From contig ML986633.1 in the NCBI GenBank assembly GCA_010094045.1, positions 59,350 to 123,349 of the forward strand: 64,000 bases of DNA. The letters run 5' to 3'. Shown here piece by piece: positions 11,222 through 22,302 of the stretch. The translations under genes and the position numbers were made by a program. Source of the stretch: Lojkania enalia (taxonomy: Eukaryota > Ascomycota > Dothideomycetes > Pleosporales). Numbering within the stretch: the first letter of the stretch is position 1; each line of letters opens with the position of its first letter. Below the pieces are notes generated by a model, which was not told where the DNA came from, made no database searches, and saw only the letters and a list, made by a program, of their open reading frames with translations.

Positions 11222-12406
11222 ATGGCAAAAGACATCGTCCTTCCAACCTCTCTCCCAGGCGAAATAAACGCCGCAACAAGGCATGTATACGCGTACAAAG
11301 AACTAGCAAACCTATCCACCGCTAACCCGCTCAGAACTCTCCACACAACCCTCAACCGTCAAATAACCACCCGCCTCCCTCTTGCCCTTCCTCCACACGC
11401 CTCCGACCCAGCGCTCTACACAACCGGCCTCCTCCATTACACTCCCGTATTCCTAACCTTTGAATCCCTCTGGACCGATCTCTGCCTCGCGTCCTCCAAC
11501 GACGTCGTGTCTCCGCACCTCTCCTACCTCCTCGTAAACCCTTATTCCTCGCCCACCCTCTTCTCCTCGCCCCCCTCCGGTCCCCTACTCACATTCCTCA
11601 GCACCCTCCGGCCGCACGGTCTTGCCCGCAGCACGCGCCTCAAACATGATTTGTCGACCCTGCTTGGCGTCAGTGCAACGGAGGTCGATGTCTTACTGAC
11701 ACAGTACCCCGGCCCGTTAGTCCGAGATTTTTGCTTGCATATACGCAGATCAGTGGCGGCGAAGCCGCATGTCCTAGTCGCGTATGCGTGGTGCTTTTAT
11801 ATGGCCGTGTTCTCAGGCGGGCGGTGGATTAGAGGGGAACTTGTAAAGGCGGGGGAGGAATTCTGGGTACATCGAGTTAGGGATGGACAGGGAACGGACA
11901 CACAGGGGAAGGAGGGCAAAGGTCAGGAGGAGCAGAGTGAGGAGGAAATGACTCAGCGCAAGAAATCGGATTGGGGCCTCAATTTTTGGTATTTCGCGGG
12001 CGAGTTCGATGGCGAGGATATCAAGGTGGAATTTAAGCGCCGACTAGCTGCTGCGGAAAGCCTTTTCACGCCGTCTGAACGTGTTGATATTATCGAGGAG
12101 GCAAAAACGATTTTCAAGTTTAGCGCAAGCCTAGTCGAAGGACTGGACGAGCAGCTAGGCACCGATATGGAGAAAGTAAAACGGCTCGATACTATGAGTA
12201 GGCTGCGGGCCAAGGCTGAGGAGAAACAGAAACGGGAAACGGCTACAGAGAATCGGAAGCAGCAGGATAACCTCTTCCAGAAGGCAGGTGACGCGGTCAT
12301 GTGGTTTAGGCGACCTGAGGTCACGGGAATGCTTGTTGCGGTGGGGTGTCTGGTCTGCGTTTTGCTGTTGAGGTTAGATCCGGTCAGTGTATTTGAGGGG
12401 ATATAG
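11222..12406 (+). CDS. Heme-oxygenase-like protein with C-terminal membrane anchor
   Basis: Single exon, 394 residues. The N-terminal 230 residues fit the all-helical heme-oxygenase fold: LPGEINAATRHVYAYKEL carries the candidate proximal histidine, and FWYFAGEFDGEDIKVEFKRRL with the following SERVDIIEEAKTIFKF resembles the end of the domain. A low-complexity insert (about 225-245, Glu/Gln/Lys) interrupts it. Charged coiled-coil residues 310-355 precede one hydrophobic span (TGMLVAVGCLVCVLLL) near the C-terminus, suggesting a tail anchor facing the cytosol, as in yeast Hmx1. Heme breakdown is inferred from family only; many fungal members are uncharacterised. Confidence 0.75.
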   Translation: MAKDIVLPTSLPGEINAATRHVYAYKELANLSTANPLRTLHTTLNRQITTRLPLALPPHASDPALYTTGLLHYTPVFLTFESLWTDLCLASSNDVVSPHLSYLLVNPYSSPTLFSSPPSGPLLTFLSTLRPHGLARSTRLKHDLSTLLGVSATEVDVLLTQYPGPLVRDFCLHIRRSVAAKPHVLVAYAWCFYMAVFSGGRWIRGELVKAGEEFWVHRVRDGQGTDTQGKEGKGQEEQSEEEMTQRKKSDWGLNFWYFAGEFDGEDIKVEFKRRLAAAESLFTPSERVDIIEEAKTIFKFSASLVEGLDEQLGTDMEKVKRLDTMSRLRAKAEEKQKRETATENRKQQDNLFQKAGDAVMWFRRPEVTGMLVAVGCLVCVLLLRLDPVSVFEGI

Positions 12407-12932
12407 GTAGCTTTGCGTTTTTGGCGTTGTGTGTGGGTGGAAGGTGGTGATGATACCCGTAGATGGCATTGTTGCATGAGATTGTAGGTATAGATTAATG
12501 ATTCTTACATCGTCGTTTGGCTCTTGGATGTTTGGCTTTTTGGATCATAGGCCTCACGACACTCATGAGGCACAGCGAAGATATAAGGAAATAGAGATTT
12601 GCCTTCTGAGTAGGAGATGCAATAGGAAAGGGCCGATGTTGAATCGGTTGCCCCATCAAAGTAAACATATGGAAAAATCGTGACTCAATCATGACTATAA
12701 TATAGCCGAGACACTCGGAAGACGCCGCTTTCTACTTTCTCTTTTCTCTTTTCAAGTGTTTTCACGTTCTGCAATTTCGGTTGAGCGAAGATTAAGGGAA
12801 GCCAGCGTGTCATGGTGGAAATTGACATAGGAAATGGCCTGTCTAGCCCCTCGCCCCGTTTACTATGGCAACCCCCATTGACTCGTCATACATGCAACTA
12901 TTCCGGTAGTGTAGTCGCCATTCACTATCCTC
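12407..12932. other. Convergent intergenic region
   Basis: Separates the 3' ends of the heme-oxygenase-like and zinc-finger genes. Contains CT-rich tracts near 12,730-12,760. No gene supported. Confidence 0.4.
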
Positions 12933-13889
12933 CTAGAAAGTAATGATCTTGTCGTAAGCCTTCTTCATATGGATACGAAGGTCTGCTTGACGGAAATATC
13001 CCTTCGCGCCAACGCGGTCGCAGTCAGGCTCAGTGCAAGGGTCCTGCACGGTTCTCATGTGCTTTGCGTAGTCTGCTGGCTTTTTGAATGGCAGATTCTT
13101 GTACCATTCAAGAAAAGTCCCAAAACGATGCTCGGGAGAGTTCTCATGAGGACAGAATTTAGGGATTATATACCATGGGTCTCTTGCACCTTCCTCCCCA
13201 ATATGATGAGAACCTCGCAAATGCCGAGTCAAATGGTCCTTCCCCTTGAAACCATTCGAGCCACGATATTTCTTCCAATACTTGCACGGAAACCGCTTGG
13301 AATGTTCTTCGTGTGTTTTTCGATGCCATTGGTATGTGTCTAGCCGAGAAAATATTCTGCTACAGTCCGGATAATCGCAGGCCATAGAAGTGTGCCCAGT
13401 TTTGCTACTATGGATTCCTACGTCTCCTAGCGAGGGGAAGAATTTACCACATTGGGGGCAAGAATAGGCATCTGGGTGGCAAGCTTTTAAATGCTCATGG
13501 TATTCTCTTCTGGAGTGGTAGGTGTAGTTGCACGATTGGAAGCTGCACTTGGCTTTATCACGCTGGGATCCCACAGCAGCGTAATTTTTCTTTTCATGTG
13601 CTACAATATCCTCTTCACGAACTTCGAATATACGCCATGAGGGCGATAGAGTCTTGTTAGGGGCAGAGCCCTTCGTATGAACTTGTACACCGCGGCTATG
13701 GGAATTACCAATGGCAATCCCATCAATTAGGCCAGGATAATCATCTTCGGGAATCGAATCGAATTGTGGAAAGGGGCCTTCCGCTCCTTGAGGCAGGACA
13801 TTTGGATTGTTGAAGGACAATGACTGAAGATTAGGACTTGACTGAGATCCATCCCTAAACATCGACACAGGGGGATCTTGAGACTCCAT
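12933..13889 (-). CDS. C2H2 zinc-finger protein
   Basis: Probably a nuclear DNA-binding protein. From the Met at 13,889 it has 318 residues: an acidic/Ser-Pro-rich N-terminus, then a C-terminal array. Visible fingers are CSFQSC...HLKACH, YSCPQCGKFF...HSSKTGH, MACDYPDC...HRKTH, a degenerate one (FPCKYWKKY...HLTRHLRGSHH) lacking the second Cys, and DPCTEPDC...HMKK. The reading frame stays open upstream to 14,031, encoding an acidic, coding-like stretch (FGAALAENLDDGNDFWAPWL) that follows a good branch site and acceptor (GCTAACAAAAAG), so the true start is probably in an upstream exon. The obvious candidate (ATG at 14,080, donor GTGAGA) joins in the wrong frame. Confidence 0.8.
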   Translation of the reverse strand: MESQDPPVSMFRDGSQSSPNLQSLSFNNPNVLPQGAEGPFPQFDSIPEDDYPGLIDGIAIGNSHSRGVQVHTKGSAPNKTLSPSWRIFEVREEDIVAHEKKNYAAVGSQRDKAKCSFQSCNYTYHSRREYHEHLKACHPDAYSCPQCGKFFPSLGDVGIHSSKTGHTSMACDYPDCSRIFSRLDTYQWHRKTHEEHSKRFPCKYWKKYRGSNGFKGKDHLTRHLRGSHHIGEEGARDPWYIIPKFCPHENSPEHRFGTFLEWYKNLPFKKPADYAKHMRTVQDPCTEPDCDRVGAKGYFRQADLRIHMKKAYDKIITF

Positions 13890-14080
13890 AAGCCAAGGCG
13901 CCCAGAAGTCGTTTCCATCATCGAGATTTTCAGCGAGGGCAGCCCCGAAGGTTCCATGATTGCCAGCAAAGTTGATTTCAGCCTCAAATAGTTCATGACC
14001 TTCAGGGGATGGTGCGCTACGAACTCCGCCCTTTTTGTTAGCAGGGTGTTAAAAAAAAATCTCACCCAAAATCCTCCATA

Positions 14081-15024
14081 GCGGAAACGATTGGATAGGG
14101 GGCAGTCGACCTATAGAATGTGAGCAAATCACGTGTCTGCCTGCTGCGTGGCAGTCAGGCTCTGTGTCGTGCAACGAGCGAAGTTGCAAAGCAGCGAGGA
14201 AGGTTTGGGGTCTGAGTGAGACAATAGAGAGAATTTAGCTGGACTCCGGGGTGGGCTATGGGTGCCAATCTATACGATGTCTTGCTCGGCTGCGGTGCCG
14301 CTTTAACACGCTATGCACGCAAAATAGGGCGAGATATGGCTGGACCGTGGCGCCTCCAGAATGCCTTCAACTGTGCAGAAAAAGGGCGGGGACATGTGAG
14401 CAATCAGGTGGAAGATGCCTCTGGCAATTTATTCGTCTGTCATGGACGGAAAGGAAAATAGGGCGGGCGGGCGTGGATTGCTCGTGGCTAGACAGAGCTG
14501 GGGTTGCCGGGAACATTACCGGAACAACTCGTCCAAGTTCTGCCTGTTATCAAGACGATATCCCTACCTTGCCGGTATGTGGTGAAATATCAGCTTTAGT
14601 CGTAATGCTCGTCGGAAATTGTTCTCAAAGAGTCGAGAAGACTAAGGGAAAGACAGGGCATTGCGAAGGACTACTCCACAGGTGTGAAGACTGATTGCAA
14701 GGACTATAACAGAATAGTGCGGCAATAGGCCATCCCTAGAGTATAGTCGTCGAGCACCTATGATCGCGCTGACGGATAATGGGGTCTGATTTCTACCATT
14801 GTAGGTAATGATGTTGGAGGGTCGTCGCAAGGCCAAGATCCGTGGACGATGCGGAACTAGCCACGGCGGGGTATACATACCCTTTGGGGAAGCATATGGT
14901 GAACCTCCACGTTTCAGCCCTGGACCCATACATCCACTGCGCGGCGTCGCCGTAGAACACCATAATCACAAACCACCCTATACGTCCTCTGATTTGCGCA
15001 CCTTCTCTCCTCCCCACCGCAGCT
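14081..15024. other. Intergenic region, zinc-finger gene / E2 gene
   Basis: Probably a shared promoter region between the divergent genes. Contains CACGTG near 14,131. Overlapping frames on both strands at 14,251-15,096 start with non-ATG codons or overlap one another and show no domain. Confidence 0.35.
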
Positions 15025-15950
15025 ATGTCCACACGCGGGCAATTTAACACCAAGAACCCCACCATCAAGCGCATCCGTACGCTCCCCAAATCTCACAGAA
15101 TCTCACTTTGTGAGCCTCAGCTAATAAATCTGCAGTCAAAGAAGCCTCAGAACTCGCCTCAAATGCGTCGCCCGATTACCATGCCGAGCCCCTAGAAGAT
15201 AATCTCTTTGAATGGCATTTCACATTGCGCGGCCCGCCGGCGCCCTCACCTTATGATGGCGGCATCTACCATGGCCGCATAGTCCTCCCACCAACGTACC
15301 CCCTCCGCCCGCCATCGTTCCGCTTCCTCACACCCACCGGCCGCTTCGAAGTGAATCGCGAGATCTGTCTGTCCATCAGCGGCCACCACGAAGAGACATG
15401 GCAGCCGGCGTGGGGCATACGGACCGCCATGGTCGCCATCCGGAGTTTCATGGACACAGATGCGAAGGGCCAGCTGGGAGGTATTGAATGCGGTCCGCAG
15501 ATACGGAAGAGGATGGCGGTAGAGAGTGGCGCATTCAAGTGTACAGTATGCGGGAAGTCGAACGCAGAGATCATCAAAGAGCGAGAGGAAGCCGCCGCGC
15601 TGAACGAAGCAAAGGACGGGAAGAAACAGGAGGAGACGGTGCCCGAGGAGCTGAGACTGGCGTATCGGGATGAGCTGGGCAAGGAAAAGCCGGAGGGCGA
15701 GAAGACGGAGAAAGTAGCGAAGGGTAAGGAGAAGGTTCAAGATATCCCCGCTATGCCAGCTGCTGCACCGCAACCTAGACCTGCACCGGCACCCTCAACC
15801 ACAGCATCTCGTCCCATACGGACTATCCCTGTCGTCCCAGCTGGGCAGATCATGCAGCAATCGCCTGATCGATCTCTGGCTTGGATCGATGGCGCCATCT
15901 ATGGTGTTGTAGCTGCGTTGCTATTTATGATGTTGCGGAAATTCTTCTGA
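15025..15950 (+). CDS. Ubiquitin-conjugating enzyme E2, UBE2J1-type, ER tail-anchored
   Basis: Transfers ubiquitin in endoplasmic-reticulum-associated degradation. Two exons, 15025-15076 and 15136-15950 (intron 59 bp), 288 residues. The first exon supplies MSTRGQFNTKNPTIKRI; the E2 fold continues with DNLFEWHFTLRGP and GGIYHGRIVLPPTYP. As in Ubc6/UBE2J enzymes the HPN motif is absent; TPTGRFEVNREICLSISGHH holds the active-site Cys in ICLS, and WQPAWGIRTA follows. The residues after the core (FKCTVCGKSN) match the UBE2J1 subfamily rather than Ubc6/UBE2J2. A charged, then Pro-rich linker leads to a C-terminal span (YGVVAALLFMMLRKFF). Confidence 0.93.
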
Positions 15951-16735
15951 TCCTCCTATCTTCTTCCGATAATCTGTCTGATCTATTTGCGAGCATTACA
16001 TTTCATTGGCGCGGGGAATCATGGGATATGAAAGCGTTTGAGAACTTGGGCGTAACGGGAGTGTATTAAAGGTACGATAGGCTACCATTTCCCAATTGAG
16101 TGCCTGGTGGCAGCGGTCTAGAGTTGATAGAGATAAATGTTAAGACATTCAAACTTTCATCATATCGATGCTTTTATTATATGGTCGCTTCCAATTTGCA
16201 CGTCAGCCCTTTCGACCACGTGACTCCTTCCCCTTGCAATCGAACCGCCAGAGATAGAAGTTAGGGTTGTTACGCACATCATCCCCTCAATAACCCGCAT
16301 TTTATTGCCTTATTTTACTTAAAATCCTTTTCATTTACAGGGCTAGGTGGGCTTATTTCTCTACCTGTATTCTCACTGTTGGTATGTCGATCTTCACATT
16401 TGACGCTTCCTTTCCATCTTATCTATACAGTCCGTGTTAACGCAGTCGGAATTTCCTAAGAGCGTCAGTAGTAATTGAAACAAAGAATGAAGAAGGTATC
16501 AAAGAGTCGTGAAGATTTGTGTTGATTGCGTCAAACCGTGTCACTTGGTGTCGCAATATGGTACAGCTTCATATGCCGAGATCTCCGTATAAAATGTGTC
16601 ACATTCTCGCATTATGTATTGCTTAGAGTTAGTAGCGACCGATCCTCCCAAAATAACCCTCTGCTTCCTCGCTCTGCAGCTCCGCCTCTCCTTTGCACTT
16701 GCCTCGCCCACCCCTCTCGCCCAATGGGGGGCCAT
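15951..16735. other. Intergenic region
   Basis: No gene supported; contains a CACGTG at about 16,218 within CCACGTGAC. Short frames near 16,526-16,842 are shadows or chance. Confidence 0.35.
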
Positions 16736-17328
16736 TTAGACATACTTGATAGACCCAATAGGCATGTAAAAGCATCCCAATTGCCCCGGAAAGATTGTGT
16801 AGAAGTTTCCCTTTGAGCAGTCCGGCGTATTGTAGAATTCAACTGTTTGAGGTGTCAGTTCCGGTGTTCTGGAGGGGGGGGGGTTGGAAGGCGGGGGAAG
16901 GGTAGGAGGGAGAGGATATGGAAAGAGTCCTAAGATAAAGCAGGGCATGTGTAGCGGGAGAGGGGTGAATATCTGGAAAGAAGGCCTGGTATTGGTGGAT
17001 GTGAACGCGAGCGAGCAGTCATTGCGCCTAATTCCACACGGAGGCAAGCGGAGGCAAAGAAATAAAGAAATAACAAAGCAAGACAGGAATGTAGCAGCGT
17101 ACCAGGCCTCGTGAGTGTGGTCTCCGTGAAATTTGTGCTTTGTTGGCCGGTGGGCGGAATTACTTGAATGCATTCTCCTACGGTTCCTGGGGCAATGTAC
17201 CAGAAGCCGAGGTTGTCACCGTTACAGCCGCGATCGTTGAACCAGTCTGCTGAGATGTGGGGGGATTGGCGTTCAGAGACTGGGCCTGCAAGGGCGGTAG
17301 CGAGGAGGGAGGCAAAGATAAGCTTCAT
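16736..17328 (-). CDS. Small secreted cysteine-containing protein SSP1
   Basis: Two exons, 17103-17328 and 16736-16842, give 110 residues. The first 14-15 residues (MKLIFASLLATALA) are a classic signal peptide, followed by GPVSERQ, a possible pro-site. Mature-region landmarks are WFNDRGCNGDNLG, GECIQVIPPTGQQST, DCSKGN and LGCFYMPIGSIKYV: four cysteines. The 260-bp intron is in phase 1 after the TLTRP motif and carries a run of ten C on the coding strand; a nearer acceptor is possible but the chosen one matches the homologues. Paralogue of the proteins at 20,621 and 22,303. No known domain; function unknown, candidate extracellular effector-like protein by inference. Confidence 0.75.
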
Positions 17329-20300
17329 GTTATTGTTGAGTGGGCTTGAAAGTTTGGGATGATTGCAATTGAATTTGCGTACGAATGATCCGGAAATCGA
17401 TAGATGGGTGAGGACTGAGGAGGTGGAAGTGAAGAGGGTCTTTATATCCACTTCTTTCCCTTTGCCAATGCAGAAAGTTTCCCGAAGTGTAATTTCAGTA
17501 GCTGTGATATACCCATCCAACTAATACTACAAGGTATAATCCATAGACCTTCATGCTTTATGGCCTGTAGTCACACCACTAATGTCTGGTCATGCGTCGT
17601 AAAGTTTTCCTTGCATCCATAACTGAATTACCTTTTGAGAAAGCTCTCGGGTGTACTTCATATGCATGAGGCTGTCGCGTCGAATCAGATATCATAGTAT
17701 AGCGGCGTTGTCCGTTTGTAGGACGACATACTTGTCAGCATGTATCGCCAAGACGGATGTTTGTGACTTCTTTTGGCCGCAGCATCATATCCGCATGTTC
17801 CCAAAGCAGAAAGAGTCGTTAGTGGTTTGCATTTGAGCGCTTAATTGCGGGCCGGCTGCGTCAGATTTAGTCAGAAGGTCGGCGCGATGTGGATGTGTGG
17901 ATATGGCTTACTCTCACGTAAGGGGATCGGAATACGAAAGTCGACAGACTATGATGAACAAGTACGAGTGCGAGTTATACCCCATTAATATGGTCAAAAA
18001 GGTGGGGCAGTGGTGGAATACTGTTTTGTAAAGCCAGCCTGGGCTGGAGACGAAGGCGGAGTCTCTGAGCGGCGCTTCAATCGGTATTAAAGAAAGCTCA
18101 TATTTAGAGGAGCCTTATTAATTGATTTATGGAATGGATGCTTTCTTGAAATTCAGAGCGTATAAGATCCATATAAACTCTTAACATGATTCGTTATAGT
18201 TGTTTACTCAGTAATCTATGTCCACTAATTAGATTGAGTTGGAAAAGTTGCAGCACAACAGAATGAGTAATCTGCGTATAATACGTCTTTGCCTCTCAAA
18301 TGGGCTGTTTAATCAGTTTTTCGGCTGTAAATCATCAGAAGTTAAGTACCAATAGGTCCATTTACATGTCCCTTGGGTCGTGCAGCCCAGGGACCTAGTT
18401 CGATCCGTTCGCGAGCATTCTTTCTCGCAGGCCCAGCATACATACGTGATTTTCCGAGGCTACATGTAGACGTTGGATATCACGAACTAGATAATCACGC
18501 CATTCCAATAGGACTGGTGGCTGTACAAGGATTAGATTGGTTGGATGTCCGGGGTACCTGCTGGGAACGATGGGAGTCCGGCATCAGGTGAGCTCATTAT
18601 GACTCTGGTAAACCCTGTTTGGCCGAATACAAGGCCATGATGAAAGCATGTGGTTACGGCAAGTCTCCTAGGCCGCTTTCCCCTTCTTCTAGGATATCTT
18701 GGTACCCGTATTTCTCTTCAGCTAAGCTTGATGGTTCATAGATTCTGAAGCATTTGGGAATTGCGGTTGAGATTCATTTAACAAATGGTATCGTACATTG
18801 GGTTCTTTGTGCCTATTATTTCCAACTTGCACAAGAATTATCCTTTTGTGGTCATCGCTTACAATACCCTAATTCGAAACTGTAAACCAGGAGCAACTGT
18901 TGTTGATCTAATGACAGGTTTGGTAGTGGGATAATGCAGACAGCCCACTGACTCAGTGGCTATTTGTAACATAATTCGGTGTGCTGCAGGCACTCACTTA
19001 ATTGGGAAAAATTTAATGCCATGGTGATAGCTTAGACAATGAGCATGTACTTGTCTCATGGTCTCCGCATGTCATATAGCACATCACATCTCATTTTAGT
19101 CTAGAAGATGTTCACCCGCATCCCCGTCCGTCGCGCCCTCGGCCCGCAGCGCCCGCATACGGGGCGAACCGCCCAATAGATTAATAGCTTATGCACTCTT
19201 GTGCGAGTTCCAAAGCCACCCGCAGTCGCTAGTACATACGAATTATTTGATCACCCAATCTTAACCTTCACAAATACGAGGAACACAGGTGTTTCAGTTG
19301 AGATTTCATGGATATAAGCTGGCATCGTTTACAAGAGAACGGCTTATGCTGGCGTGGCGTAAGGTACAAATATGCTCGAAAGCGTTATGCCACGTTCAGT
19401 ACCAAGTCGCGAGTTTGGGGCCAAATCCCTCGTAATTCACACATGACAACGAGCTACAAGTCATCATTTGTGGCGAATCAAAGATTAGGGTACTACGTAA
19501 CAGCCCACATTCGAGCCTTTGTAACATGAAGGGTCTCTCGTAAGCCGCATTAGTTACCTTCTAGAGCCCATTGCCAAGTCAATAGTTTGAATGCTGCAAG
19601 TTACAAGGAATTGGATATGATGAGATGACTAAGTATCTAGATCGTGGGTAAAAAGTTTAAATGCGCCACCCGCTAGGTTGCAGATTGTCATGCGATTCGA
19701 CATGGAACAGGGGGGAGAGGGGGGGGGGCGGTCAGGGGTGGCTCGGAAAATTGTTGGGATTCGAGAGAAACAACATCGAATGGTGTAAAATCGTATTATC
19801 TTGTAATGTGCTCTAACGCATCTAAAATTTATCCTCAATAATTATAGAACATCCGAAGACTATCTATTTTATACAGCTACCTTAAGCTATCTTTTCGTGG
19901 GGGTATAAGTGGAATAGCTGAAGTATCTGGTTGCTGAGATTGTTGAAGGACTTTGTAACGTCCATCCGCGCTTGAGAAGAATCGTCCACGGTATTATATC
20001 ATACGAACTTGCTCATGTTTCAATCTCACCATGGCAACGCCACAGTAAACACATAATACCCTAGTTATATAGCCTGTGTACCTAATTAAGTTCATATCAT
20101 TAAGGCATATAGCAACGTCAACAAGCACAACCAGACTCGGCTAACTCAGCGACAATGATTGACTTGCATGTACATGGACAATAATTCTAACTAGATTCCC
20201 CTCTGTACTATATGTAAAACTATGAACATGACCAGAAAATTCCGAAGTCGCCATGCTAGTATAGTCAGGTTATGATCAATACGTACTGGTGAACCGATTC

Positions 20301-20620
20301 TGCTTAGGGATCTACGATTCGCCCCTACACTCCCTCCTTAACATGAGATATTAGAAACCTCCATGTCTTCCCTATTACGACTCTCTAGAGCCGTACCATT
20401 GCACCCCAGTTGACAGAATGGCAAACTTTCAGTAAAGTTATCTTCGCATATGGCAGTATAGACGCGTCTCCTAATCTTCTTCCCCTCAAATCAGTAACGG
20501 GGAAATAGAAAAGAACATTATCTGTACTACACGTCCATTTTATATAGATTCCCATCCTTACAGATTCCCAGAGACCATAAGCTTTCCAAAATCAATCCAA
20601 CTCCACGAAGCACATCCAAA
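17329..20620. other. Long gene-poor AT-rich stretch
   Basis: 3.3 kb with no convincing gene on either strand. It holds G-rich tracts at 19,710-19,730 and one GC-rich island with a tiny frame at 19,108. Frames of 60-76 codons elsewhere are consistent with chance. It may contain old unrecognisable repeats. Confidence 0.4.
19108..19179 (+). other. GC-rich mini-frame resembling a mitochondrial presequence
   Basis: In an AT-rich surrounding, this 72-bp segment is GC-rich and encodes MFTRIPVRRALGPQ and nine more residues before TAG. Arg-rich, acid-free and amphipathic, it looks like the start of a mitochondrial precursor. No continuing exon was found, so it is probably a gene fragment or chance. 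Confidence 0.25.
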
Positions 20621-20978
20621 ATGAAATTCATCACCCCGTTCCTCCTCACAACCGCTCTCGCCCTGCCCGGCACCCCAATAGAAGAGCGCCAAGCAGTTCC
20701 ATCCGTCGTCATACAGTTCTACGATGACAACAGCTGCAACGGAAAGCACCTCGGCGGTTCTATTGCCTACCAGCTCCTCGGTCCTGGCGTCTGCATCCCA
20801 CTTATGCCGCCTGAGGGCCAGCGGAGCACCCTGTTCACTGACAATACCCTCACACAGAGGCGTAAGTCCCTTTCCTTTCTCACTCGCCTTCTATTAGTGA
20901 ATTGACGTTGGGACAGTGATTGCGTATACTACCTCTAACTGCGGTGCGACGCTCCCCTATAACAACTATAGTATCTAA
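20621..20978 (+). pseudogene. Small secreted protein SSP2, truncated by an early stop
   Basis: Exons 20621-20861 and 20917-20978 (55-bp phase-1 intron, donor GTAAGT) give 100 residues. Signal peptide MKFITPFLLTTALA, then LPGTPIEERQ (possible Kex2-like or pro-site), SCNGKHLGG, GVCIPLMPPEGQRST, TLTQ and SNCGATLPYNNYSI, then TAA at 20,976-20,978. Reading through that stop in the same frame gives PQREGCMFNTLGSFTFA before TGA at 21,030-21,032, which aligns with the last part (LGCFYMPIGSIKYV) of SSP1. The fourth family cysteine is therefore lost. It could still be a working shortened protein. Confidence 0.65.
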
Positions 20979-22302
20979 CCCCAACGGGAGGGTTGCATGT
21001 TCAATACACTCGGGTCTTTTACTTTTGCGTGAAGAACATATCACTACAAATTGAATGGGAAGATTATGTTTCGATTTATGAGCCGATAAATAGGTGGAGG
21101 GCATGGAGGAACTCGTGGCGGTGAGGTGGAGCACGCCTGGGTATTCTTCGTTCTCTTTCGGGATAGAGCTTGTCAGTGACTCATCATTATCTGCATCACA
21201 ATCATATCATTTTTCTACGGACAGCCAAGTCGCCACAAAAAAGGAGATTTAGGGATTGAGTGCGAAGTGACCTTGCTTACTACGCTCTTCTTTGGGGCTG
21301 CGAGAGCAATGTAGCTCTCCTTGCATTCTGTGAATAATTCTTTCCCTAACTTGTCCGTTGCTCCATACTGTTTTTGTGATTTATATATTGCCTGGACTGC
21401 GGAACGATGCTTATGACACTGCTTTACTCTCGTTGATTGGCTGAGGGATACTTAGTGAGGCACTTTTTGGGCGAATAGGGGCGTATAGATGCAGAGAGTC
21501 TATTGTTTCAGCCTAATACATTGAGCACAAATGGGCTTCGCCAGATTTAGAATATATCGGAAAATCTGATAGGGATACGGTAAGACGCCCATGCGTAGAA
21601 ATTAGCTCCTTGTTCTCTTCGAGAAAGAAGTGCTGTATAACATAATCCTGTCTAGAGCAAGCATCTCCTTACCACTATTTAGCTCCCTACTCTTGAGATT
21701 TCGTCTGAAATATTATGTCCTCGATGATGAAATATGGAGGAAAAGAAGATACCGTACTTAAAGACCAAATTATGTGCGTCATAAATAGATAAATTGAATG
21801 AACAACACAGGCAACGCACATGATTTGATCTCACAACTGCAACACCATAGTCTCACATAACTCGCTTCAAATCCTTCCAATCCGCTGGGCTAGAGGCATG
21901 CACCTGCGTCTCTACGAACGAATCGAAAACGAGGCTGAAGGATACCGCACTGCTCGATTTCGTGGTTCGCGAACCGTCCAGTCGCCTCGCAACCGAGTTG
22001 TCACGCGCGCACGGCGAGCACCAATCCTGTGGATGGTAGCGGGGTATGCTATTGAAACGTGATGGCGGTGTACTGATCTTGCTTGTGTGCTTTGCAGCAT
22101 TTACACTCTTGTGACTTCGTGTTGATAGTCACGTGGAGGACCTATAACAGCTGAACTATACCCTTTCAATATCCCCTCGTTGGCAGCCACTAGAGCAGCG
22201 AATATAAAATGGCATCTCAACTACACTCGAAATCTCATACGGGCCCTCATTCCTCCACAAGCATATATCTAGTCCAATCTATCTTTTAAATTACACGTCA
22301 CA
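20979..22302. other. Intergenic region between SSP2 and SSP3
   Basis: AT-rich, without supported genes. The segment 22,195-22,302 is the SSP3 promoter and has a TATA-like TATAAAA near 22,203. Confidence 0.4.

Noticed and set aside
11953..12477. Minus-strand 174-codon frame
   Set aside because: Opposite strand of the heme-oxygenase-like gene; Ser-rich shadow composition.
14251..14694. Plus-strand 147-codon frame
   Set aside because: Starts with GTG, overlaps other frames, Cys/Arg-rich composition of chance reading, no homologue recognised.
18380..18420. tRNA-like T-arm (TAGTTCGATCC)
   Set aside because: No acceptor, D-arm or anticodon stem could be paired around it.
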